From an uncultured Haloferula sp. (GTDB taxonomy: Bacteria > Verrucomicrobiota > Verrucomicrobiae > Verrucomicrobiales > Akkermansiaceae), in the NCBI GenBank assembly GCA_946885645.1, contig CAMPGU010000288.1, forward strand, positions 1-5,303: 5,303 nucleotides of DNA. Reading direction: 5' to 3'. The position numbers and the translations under genes are program-made. The notes below the pieces were generated by a model that was given only the letters and a program-made list of their open reading frames with translations, was not told the origin of the DNA and did not search any database. This document shows positions 1 through 5,143 of the stretch, piece after piece (the stretch's first letter is position 1; every line of letters starts with the position of its first letter).

Positions 1-562
1 CTTCCGGCGCGCTCGGCTCCGGAGTGTCGGCCGCCTCGCCGGAAAGCGGGCGGTACCATTGTTCCGCCGTGACCTTGCAGTCGATTTTCGTGTCGTCCGC
101 GGTATTCGGGGAAATCCGGAGGGACGTGATGGCACTAAATTTGTTCGGGATCTGGAGTTTGGACAGCCAGCGGTAAAGCGAGGCCTCGGTGCCCGTGACT
201 TCATACTCCACGCGGGCGCGGTGGAAACGCGTGCCCGTCTGGTCGTTCTCGAGGATCTTCTTCCGCTTGACTTCAAGCTGCGCCGCGGCGGCCTGACCAC
301 TGGCATATTGCTCCAGCTGGCTCTGGACGGACTGCCCGACCTTCGGATCCGGCAAGTTGTCGGTCAGCCAGTCCATTTCATCGACCACCGTGTCGTATTT
401 CGAACTGTACGCCGTCGCTATCTGGACCTTCGACTCGGCGTCCACCAAACGGGCCGAGAGCTTCTTCTTGTAGTCCTTGAAGGTCTTGATCGCGAAGACG
501 TTGAGCAACACGAAGGCCGCCAGGCCGAAAAGCATAACCAGTTTCTTTTCGCGTTCGCTCAT
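1..562 (-). CDS. gspM: GspM-like T2SS inner-membrane platform protein (3' end outside window)
   Basis: The minus-strand frame from the ATG at 560-562 stays open for 187 codons to the window edge, so the C-terminus is missing. The protein starts MSEREKKL, a short charged cytoplasmic tail. One membrane helix follows at about residues 8-25, then a Lys/Gln-rich stretch at 26-105 likely to form a helix or coiled coil. A ferredoxin-like region lies at about 111-172, including YEVTGTEASLYRWLSKLQI and ITSLRISP. This topology (one N-terminal helix, coiled coil, periplasmic ferredoxin-like fold) is that of GspM and the related PilO. GspM is known to partner GspL in the inner-membrane platform. Its position directly after gspL supports the assignment more than sequence similarity does. 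The visible end, from about 173, is rich in Pro, Glu and Ala and looks unstructured. No Shine-Dalgarno sequence is visible before the ATG, and no other start codon lies in frame between it and the gspL stop. M10 is a possible but less likely start, as it would truncate the charged tail. Confidence 0.85.
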   Translation of the reverse strand, partial: MSEREKKLVMLFGLAAFVLLNVFAIKTFKDYKKKLSARLVDAESKVQIATAYSSKYDTVVDEMDWLTDNLPDPKVGQSVQSQLEQYASGQAAAAQLEVKRKKILENDQTGTRFHRARVEYEVTGTEASLYRWLSKLQIPNKFSAITSLRISPNTADDTKIDCKVTAEQWYRPLSGEAADTPEPSAPE

Positions 563-626
563 GGATGGTGGGATCGGGAGGGAAAAGCCGCGGGAACGGG
601 AATTTGTCGGTAATTCACGATTTCGG
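563..626. other. gspL-gspM intergenic gap
   Basis: These 64 bases separate the gspL stop from the gspM start. It is the only real gap inside the operon segment. I see no strong hairpin, no Shine-Dalgarno sequence and no convincing promoter. Only the short palindrome CCGCGG stands out. Confidence 0.6.
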
Positions 627-1868
627 TCACTCCGGGAGGGTTCCGTTGTATCTGAATTCCCAGCCCTTGTTGGAGTTCTGGGGCGGTGGCGTCTCCCACT
701 TGTAGTCGGCGAGCCCGTAGCTCGATTTGGCGAGATTGATGCCGAAAGTGATGATCGGCGGCTGTTGCTGGGCTTCCCCGTCCAGCCGGATCTGTCCCGG
801 CACGATTTCCGCCGTCTTCAGCCGCAGGCCGCTGTTCGGCGGGATCGCCTTGGCCACCCGGTACATGATCTCCACCGGAGATTTGTTGGGATCGACCACC
901 AGATCGAGTTCGTTCCAGACCAGCCGGTGCTCTTCAAATGCCGCTACGTCCGCGCTCGGCGCGATGCGCTCGGCCTCCGCGTAGAGGCTCTGGGCCGCCT
1001 TGTGATCCCGCCACAGGCCGTACCCGAACCAGCCGGCGATCCCGAGATAGACGACCACCACGGCGGCGATCGCGCCGAGCTTCTGCTGGCGCTCGCGTTG
1101 CACCCGGCGCGCGGCCCGGACGTCCGCGGGGAGCAGCTTGCTCCGCGGCTCGGCCAGCATCGGCTCCGGCCGGGGAGACACCTTCGCAGGCACCCCGAGA
1201 CCGGTGGCAAGGCTGCCGGCGCTGCCGGCATCTCCCTCCGGCGACCAGACGTGAATGGCTTCCGGACGCAGCGCGAGGCCCTGGATCGCCATCTGACCGA
1301 GCGCGAGCTGAATCTCCCGCAAGCAGGAGGCGTCCGGTGCAGGGCCGCTGCTGGAGGTGGCTTGGGAGTATAGGAGCTTGCCGTTGCGATAAAAGGCGAA
1401 GACCCAGCGGTCGAATTCCTTCCAGGCCGCGATGGCCTCCCCGCGTACCGCGTAGCAGCGGGGCGAAACGTCGAATTCCTGCGGGCTGCGCGGCGGCAGG
1501 TCCCCCTCCGAAGGGGATTTCAGCACCACGCACAGGAGCGTGGCGGTTTCCTCCTCCTTGGAAATCACGAAGGTGTCCGTCAACTGGCCCGCCATGGGAT
1601 CGACACGGACGCCGAGGCGCTCCGCGTGCATCGCCGCCAGATCGGCGAAAAACGAGTCGTCCGTGCTCGCGGCCTTGAAGGGCAGGGCATGCATGCCGCG
1701 CACCGGGAAAAGCATCGTCAGATGCCCGCCGGGCAAGCCGGTTAGCTCCGAGGCACGCGCAGGACCGTCCGCCGACTGGAGGGCAAATCCCCCGGCGCTC
1801 GACTGCTTCCAAATTTCCCAGCCCCGGGATCCCGGAACCAGCAGCGTCATTTCCTGTTGTTTGCTCAA
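627..1868 (-). CDS. gspL: T2SS inner-membrane platform protein GspL
   Basis: A 413-residue protein with the three-part layout of GspL. Residues 1-262 are a cytoplasmic region with no membrane segment, expected to take the actin-like fold that binds the GspE ATPase. Residues 264-286 are one membrane helix (AAVVVVYLGIAGWFGYGLW), preceded by a strongly basic stretch (RAARRVQRERQQK) as expected for a cytoplasmic flank. Residues 287-413 are periplasmic and match the GspL/PilN ferredoxin-like pattern: AKAIPPNSGLRLKTAEI, then GQIRLDGEA, then W391 followed by a PPP stretch. The amino-terminal half is divergent, so the call rests on layout, the C-terminal domain and position between gspK and gspM. The start is TTG at 1866-1868, overlapping the gspK stop by 4 bases (TTGA). 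It is preferred over the ATG at 1850 because a near-perfect Shine-Dalgarno sequence lies 7 bases before the TTG, while the ATG has only an AGGA too close to it. Length is near the usual roughly 400 residues. Confidence 0.9.
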   Translation of the reverse strand: MSKQQEMTLLVPGSRGWEIWKQSSAGGFALQSADGPARASELTGLPGGHLTMLFPVRGMHALPFKAASTDDSFFADLAAMHAERLGVRVDPMAGQLTDTFVISKEEETATLLCVVLKSPSEGDLPPRSPQEFDVSPRCYAVRGEAIAAWKEFDRWVFAFYRNGKLLYSQATSSSGPAPDASCLREIQLALGQMAIQGLALRPEAIHVWSPEGDAGSAGSLATGLGVPAKVSPRPEPMLAEPRSKLLPADVRAARRVQRERQQKLGAIAAVVVVYLGIAGWFGYGLWRDHKAAQSLYAEAERIAPSADVAAFEEHRLVWNELDLVVDPNKSPVEIMYRVAKAIPPNSGLRLKTAEIVPGQIRLDGEAQQQPPIITFGINLAKSSYGLADYKWETPPPQNSNKGWEFRYNGTLPE

Positions 1869-2800
1869 GGCATCACCTCCTCGGTTCGTTCCAAAACCGC
1901 CGGTCGTCCTGTGCGGTTGCGCACGATGACCGTGATTTTCCGTTTCGCTCCTTCCACCATCCCGATGCTCTCGATGCGGGTGGTGGTATCGTTGACCGTC
2001 ATCCGCGCGGCGACTTCGGGTCGTAGCGTGCCGTCCACGCCGAGGAGTGCAAGCGCTTGCTCCACGGCTTGGAAGGGCTTGTCATCGTCGCTGTCGCGGA
2101 GCCCGTCGGGGCCGCGCACCGTCTCGGGAATAATCGCGGCCTCTTCCACCGAAACTTCCGCAGCCGCCGCGATCAGCTCCGCTGGCGCTTCGTTCAGATC
2201 GAGCGCTCCGGCGCTCCAGATGGTGAACCAGTTGCGCCAGTCCGGCTTGATCGCCTCGATGTAGTCCATTCCGCGGACCAGCCGGACCTCGTCGAGATTG
2301 TAGAACGGCCGGTTGAAAGGCTGATTGAGCCGCCCTTGCTCGGTGTACCACTCGGCCTCGGCCCCGTTCAGGCCGGTCTCATCATTCCCGTCCACCCAAT
2401 CGATCAAGGCGTCCCCGAGGGCCTGGGCCTGGTCCAGATCCAAGCCCCAGTCCATGAACATCGACTTCATGAGCTGCTCGTCCTGGCGGAGGACGATGGC
2501 ATTGATATTGAATTTTTCCCCTTCGGAGATCAGGCGTGCCTCGAAGCCTTCCGCATCCTCCTCCGAGATCTGGCGGAGCAGTGGATCGGTCTTCTTCACC
2601 GCAGGATTCGCCGCGATGGCGACGCCCATTTCCGCCAGTTGGCGGGCGCGGAAGCCGTGAACCTGCGCGGCCGCCACATCGACATCGAAGGACACCACCC
2701 GGATCGCCGTGATGCACGCCATCGCGAGCACGGCGATCAGGAAAAGCACCGCCACGAGGGAGGAGCCGCTACGGGTGCGGGCTGGACGACGGAGTTTCAT
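1865..2800 (-). CDS. gspK: T2SS minor pseudopilin GspK
   Basis: A 311-residue protein, the normal size for GspK, which is much larger than the other pseudopilins. The basic leader (MKLRRPARTRSG) runs into a hydrophobic helix at about 15-36. There is no Glu at mature position 5, as is typical of GspK, the pseudopilin known to sit at the tip with GspI and GspJ. Family features downstream are RARQLAEMGVAIA at 51-63, EGEKFNINA at 93-101, DWVDGNDE at 134-141, NLDEVRLVRGM at 168-178 and LDLNEAPAELIAA at 200-212; the last two are the helix-hairpin-helix-like elements of the GspK body. The stop overlaps the gspL start, and the gspK ATG overlaps the gspJ stop (ATGA), so coupled translation is likely. 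No clear Shine-Dalgarno sequence precedes it. The leader is odd: the residue next to the hydrophobic segment is Ser rather than Gly, with G12 two positions earlier. Confidence 0.93.
   Translation of the reverse strand: MKLRRPARTRSGSSLVAVLFLIAVLAMACITAIRVVSFDVDVAAAQVHGFRARQLAEMGVAIAANPAVKKTDPLLRQISEEDAEGFEARLISEGEKFNINAIVLRQDEQLMKSMFMDWGLDLDQAQALGDALIDWVDGNDETGLNGAEAEWYTEQGRLNQPFNRPFYNLDEVRLVRGMDYIEAIKPDWRNWFTIWSAGALDLNEAPAELIAAAAEVSVEEAAIIPETVRGPDGLRDSDDDKPFQAVEQALALLGVDGTLRPEVAARMTVNDTTTRIESIGMVEGAKRKITVIVRNRTGRPAVLERTEEVMP
1872..1881 (-). promoter_or_regulatory. Extended Shine-Dalgarno sequence for gspL
   Basis: The minus strand reads AGGAGGTGAT, a 10-base match to the complement of the usual 16S rRNA 3' tail (ATCACCTCCT, as read on the plus strand). 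GGAGG is separated from the TTG start by 7 bases. It lies inside the last codons of gspK (encoding EEVMP). This site decides the choice of TTG as the gspL start. Confidence 0.85.
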
Positions 2801-3540
2801 TCGGTGTCCGGGGGGTCGTCATCATCATCATCGCCGGGCCTGACGGGCGTCGGCTGTGCCCCCTGCTGCTGGAGCTGGCGCATCATCACCTCCGGATCCT
2901 GCTTCGGGGTGATCCAGAAAATCTGCCGGATGAATTCCCCTCCCGCCCCGAAGGCGATGGTCAGCTCCATCTGGAGCGGGAGCCGGCCGACAAGATCCCA
3001 ATCGTAGCTCCACTCCATCGTGCGGCCGTCCAGCACGCGCCACTCGAAGGTCCGCACGTCTTCCAGCAGCACGATCTCCGCGAAGGGCTCCACGCCCGCG
3101 CTGGACTGCACGTTGTCGCTGTCCTGAAGGATCTCCTCCTCGTAATAACGTAGGACGATATCCAGAAAGCCATCGCGCCGGGTGACGGTGGAGAGCTGCA
3201 CGGCCTTCGCCACCTTTTCCGTGCCGCCCCAGGTGAAGGCGAGCGGAACGTTCTGGAGCGTCAGGTCGGAAAGGTAATGGCTGCCGGCGTCGGTGGACTT
3301 CAGCTCCATGCGCGTATTCCCCGGCAGGGAGCCGAGGCGGCGGCTCAGCAGCTCGAAGAACGCCGTCTTTTCGCTCTCCTCGTTCTGCTTGCGGACCACG
3401 TCGTTGCTCAACCGCATGTTGCCTTCGGCGGACCCGAAGATCATCCCCGCGAGCAGGGCCATGACGAGCATGGCAAGCACCAGCTCCAGCAAGGTGAAGC
3501 CGCCACGCGCCCGGTTGCGCCGCTGGAAGGATCTCCTCAT
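2797..3540 (-). CDS. gspJ: T2SS minor pseudopilin GspJ
   Basis: A 247-residue prepilin-like protein. The leader MRRSFQRRNRARGG ends at G14, and cleavage before F15 would leave FTLLELVLAMLVMALLAG, with Glu at mature position 5 and a single N-terminal helix. The rest (about 40-220) is a soluble domain with several predicted strands, for example FLDIVLRYY at 125-133 and FEWRVLDG at 165-172. GspJ is known to join GspI and GspK in the pseudopilus tip. The call over other minor pseudopilins rests on length, position between gspI and gspK, and the C-terminal pattern MELTIAFGAGGEFIRQIFWI at 191-210, which resembles the final strands of GspJ. Its ATG overlaps the gspI stop and its stop overlaps the gspK start, each by 4 bases. 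The tail after about 222 is Gln/Pro-rich and ends in six consecutive Asp (237-242) and DPPDTE-like residues, probably disordered. No clear Shine-Dalgarno sequence is seen. Confidence 0.9.
   Translation of the reverse strand: MRRSFQRRNRARGGFTLLELVLAMLVMALLAGMIFGSAEGNMRLSNDVVRKQNEESEKTAFFELLSRRLGSLPGNTRMELKSTDAGSHYLSDLTLQNVPLAFTWGGTEKVAKAVQLSTVTRRDGFLDIVLRYYEEEILQDSDNVQSSAGVEPFAEIVLLEDVRTFEWRVLDGRTMEWSYDWDLVGRLPLQMELTIAFGAGGEFIRQIFWITPKQDPEVMMRQLQQQGAQPTPVRPGDDDDDDPPDTE
2815..2832 (-). repeat. Asp-codon trinucleotide run in gspJ
   Basis: Six consecutive Asp codons, four GAT followed by two GAC, encode D237-D242 of GspJ. The four GAT units form a very short simple repeat. In-frame slippage would change only the length of the acidic tail. 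Confidence 0.75.
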
Positions 3541-3965
3541 GGCTGATACAGGCGGGAGTACCGCCAGGTTTCCGCGGATTGTTCCAGACGCTGGGCGTTG
3601 TCGTACCAGGTCGCTTTCACCTCGATCCGGTACATTTCCTGAAGCAATTGCCCGTCCTCGTTCTCGATTTCCGGCAAAAGTTCGACGGTCGTGTCGATCT
3701 GGAGATCGGCCTCCGACATTTCCTCCACGGCCACGGTCGTGGTGCCCTCTTCCAGCACCGGGTACGACATGGCCTCGGAAAGGGCGCTTTCCAGCAGGCG
3801 GGTGATCTTCACCTTCCGCTGGGCGGTGGCCGCCAGATCGGCGGTTCGGTCGAGCGCCACCGCGAAACCCGTGGCCGCCATGCCGAAAACCCCCAAGGCG
3901 AGCAGCACCTCCAGCAGGAGGAAGCCTCGCCGCCGCGGGCGCCGGATGTGAGGGTGGAGTTTCAT
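3537..3965 (-). CDS. gspI: T2SS minor pseudopilin GspI
   Basis: A 142-residue prepilin-like protein, a typical GspI size. The leader MKLHPHIRRPRRRG is strongly basic and ends at G14. Cleavage before F15 gives FLLLEVLLALGVFGMAATG, with Glu at mature position 5; the FxLLEVLxAL start is characteristic of GspI. The remainder is a small soluble domain, with TRLLESALSEAMSYPV at 55-70 as helix and MYRIEVKATW at 111-120 as a strand. In known systems GspI is the core of the I-J-K tip complex. The frame is open upstream to 4079, but the ATG at 3965 is chosen because the leader then has normal length; the longer reading would add 38 residues that overlap gspH and lack leader character. The gap from the gspH stop is 8 bases, and its stop overlaps the gspJ start. 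No clear Shine-Dalgarno sequence is seen. Confidence 0.92.
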   Translation of the reverse strand: MKLHPHIRRPRRRGFLLLEVLLALGVFGMAATGFAVALDRTADLAATAQRKVKITRLLESALSEAMSYPVLEEGTTTVAVEEMSEADLQIDTTVELLPEIENEDGQLLQEMYRIEVKATWYDNAQRLEQSAETWRYSRLYQP

Positions 3966-3973
3966 CGGAAAAT

Positions 3974-4582
3974 TCAGTGGATCTCGCTGAAGGAGTCGCG
4001 GATCGACCCGGTCAGGGGGTGAAATTCGGATTCCTTCCAGCTTTCGCCGATCTGGATCCGGACCGCGATCGGCTCGCAAAAGCCCTCGGGGTCAAAGCGC
4101 CAGACCTGCCGGTTGCCGCCGCTGATGGCCAGCCACTCGTCGCTGGCCCAGCGCCGGACGAGCAACCGCATCTCCGGGTCGAGCTCCCAGCCGGCATGGA
4201 CGGATTCGAAGCCGCTTGCAGCGGGCGGCATGCCATCCTCCGAGGCGGCGGCCCGTTCGGCAGCCGCATCCTCCTGCGCTGCCAAGATGTCCTCGCGGTC
4301 GCCCGGATCCACCATCGCCTCGGCCAGCGGCATGAGGCTGATGCGGTTTTCGAAGAACTCGAGAGCATAGGGGCGCTGCTGGAGCGCGGCGATGGTGCGG
4401 GCCCGCTTGGCAAGTACCTCCACTTCGGCGGAGGCGTTGTTCAGCGAGCGTTCATCGCTGGAAAGGATCATGTAGCCGATGGCGCCGGCCCCGAGGAGGG
4501 CGACGACCATCATAACGATCACCAGTTCAAGGAGCGTGAAGCCCCTCGTCCCGGCGGCGTTAGTCCTGGCTGCTGAGATCAT
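3974..4582 (-). CDS. gspH: T2SS minor pseudopilin GspH
   Basis: A 202-residue prepilin-like protein. The leader MISAARTNAAGTRG ends at G14, and mature FTLLELVIVMMVVALLGAG carries Glu at position 5. The soluble part keeps a GspH-like arrangement: a helical stretch at about 48-68 (ASAEVEVLAKRARTIAALQQ), then strands such as PYALEFFENRISLM at 71-84, and a C-terminal pair with VWRFDPEGFCEPIAVRI at 160-176 and SEFHPLTGSI at 185-194. The late FxPxG...V-I elements resemble the GspH/FimT family. GspH is known as a minor pseudopilin linking the I-J-K tip to the GspG shaft. Residues about 87-125 form an Asp/Glu/Ala-rich segment that may be an insertion. The start is the only ATG before the leader Gly; it lies inside gspG, overlapping it by 23 bases, and has an AAGGA Shine-Dalgarno sequence 7 bases upstream. 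Confidence 0.9.
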   Translation of the reverse strand: MISAARTNAAGTRGFTLLELVIVMMVVALLGAGAIGYMILSSDERSLNNASAEVEVLAKRARTIAALQQRPYALEFFENRISLMPLAEAMVDPGDREDILAAQEDAAAERAAASEDGMPPAASGFESVHAGWELDPEMRLLVRRWASDEWLAISGGNRQVWRFDPEGFCEPIAVRIQIGESWKESEFHPLTGSIRDSFSEIH

Positions 4583-4994
4583 CTTCGTTTCCTTCGATAC
4601 CGTCGGGCCCCTTGCTAATCAGTTCGTACTTGCTGGGATCCTTGGAGCCCGGGAATTTATAGCCATATTCGTTCTGCCATGGATCGGTCGGCACCCTTTC
4701 GGCGATTTTCGTCCAATCCTTCGGCACCGGGGTGCTGGAAGGCTTCTCCACCAGCGCCTTCAGGCCCTGCTGGGTGGTGGGATAGTTCCCGGCATTGATC
4801 TTGTAGGACTGGAGGGCGGCACCAACCGATTGGAAGTCGCCGCGGACGCGCTGGATTTTGGCGCTGTCGCCGATGCCCCCGATCAGCGCGATCGAGCCGC
4901 CCAGCAGGACGGCGATGATTCCCAGGACGATGACCATTTCAAGCAGGGTGAAACCTGCGGCGGCGCGCTTGCGGATGGAGCGTTGGTATTTCAT
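4560..4994 (-). CDS. gspG: T2SS major pseudopilin GspG
   Basis: A 144-residue protein, the standard GspG length. The leader MKYQRSIRKRAAAG ends at G14. Cleavage before F15 would leave FTLLEMVIVLGIIAVLLGG, with Glu at mature position 5. GspG-specific features follow: DFQSVGAALQSYKINAGNYP at 53-72, TTQQGLKALV at 73-82, a DPWQNEYGYKFPG stretch at 104-116 (family PWGNPYxYxxPG), and a C-terminal ELISKGPDGIEGNEDDL at 124-140. The Asp residues there (D131, D138, D139) fall in the loop that binds calcium in characterised GspG proteins; which ones act as ligands here is inference. GspG is known to polymerise into the pseudopilus shaft. The frame is open up to 5081, but the ATG at 4994 is chosen because it gives a normal basic leader. 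No Shine-Dalgarno sequence is visible before it. It is the first gene of this segment, followed by the overlapping gspH. Confidence 0.96.
   Translation of the reverse strand: MKYQRSIRKRAAAGFTLLEMVIVLGIIAVLLGGSIALIGGIGDSAKIQRVRGDFQSVGAALQSYKINAGNYPTTQQGLKALVEKPSSTPVPKDWTKIAERVPTDPWQNEYGYKFPGSKDPSKYELISKGPDGIEGNEDDLSSQD
4590..4594 (-). promoter_or_regulatory. Shine-Dalgarno sequence for gspH
   Basis: The minus strand reads AAGGA with a 7-base spacer to the gspH ATG. It lies inside gspG codons for the C-terminal EGN residues, so gspH translation starts within the gspG reading frame. Confidence 0.65.
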
Positions 4995-5028
4995 GAATGT
5001 ATGGCTCGGTTGCTTGGAAGAAGCCTTA

Positions 5029-5047
5029 CGCGGAGGAAAACTCCGCG
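5029..5047. repeat. Perfect inverted repeat upstream of gspG
   Basis: Two 7-base arms, CGCGGAG at 5029-5035 and CTCCGCG at 5041-5047, flank a 5-base A-rich loop (GAAAA on the plus strand). The near arm ends 34 bases upstream of the gspG ATG. It could be an operator or a hairpin in the gspG leader RNA. It is not followed by a T run on either strand, so it does not look like an intrinsic terminator. Confidence 0.5.
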
Positions 5048-5100
5048 GGAACCAAAAGTTGTCTGGAAAATCTGGCACCACCCGGTCCGCCTTCTTCCTT

Positions 5101-5114
5101 GCGCCTGAAGGCGC
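5101..5114. repeat. Short GC-rich inverted repeat before the divergent gene
   Basis: GCGCC and GGCGC arms flank a TGAA loop, 29 bases before the ATG at 5144. A competing shorter pairing, GGCG with CGCC at 5110-5121, overlaps it. The stem is only 5 base pairs in GC-rich DNA, so chance is a real possibility. I see no convincing -35/-10 promoter for either direction in the 149-base intergenic region at 4995-5143. Confidence 0.3.
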
Positions 5115-5143
5115 TTTCGCCCACCCCTTCGGCAGTCATTCCC

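Noticed and set aside
59..613. A 184-codon plus-strand open frame
   Set aside because: It is the antisense codon-phase mirror of gspM. Its product is Arg/Leu/Val-rich with no recognisable domain, while the minus strand encodes a coherent membrane protein.
477..1373. A 298-codon plus-strand open frame opposite gspL
   Set aside because: GC-rich coding DNA leaves few stops on the opposite strand. The translation is Arg-rich and low in domain character, and gspL is well supported.
1411..1480. TCGAATTCCT occurring twice, 60 bases apart
   Set aside because: Both copies encode Glu-Phe-Asp within gspL (E151-F-D and E131-F-D). Shared codons explain the repeat; no wider similarity surrounds it.
2057..3007. 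A 316-codon plus-strand open frame opposite gspK and the end of gspJ
   Set aside because: It spans the gspJ-gspK junction in antisense, has no recognisable motif, and lies opposite two genes with clear family features.
4996..5001. TACATT on the minus strand as a -10 element for gspG
   Set aside because: It abuts the gspG start codon and has no acceptable -35 partner; transcription would start inside the coding region.
5072..5090. TGGCAC followed by GC-rich bases, resembling a sigma-54 promoter
   Set aside because: The -24 element looks right, but no GC dinucleotide falls at the required -12 spacing (GG-N10-GC).
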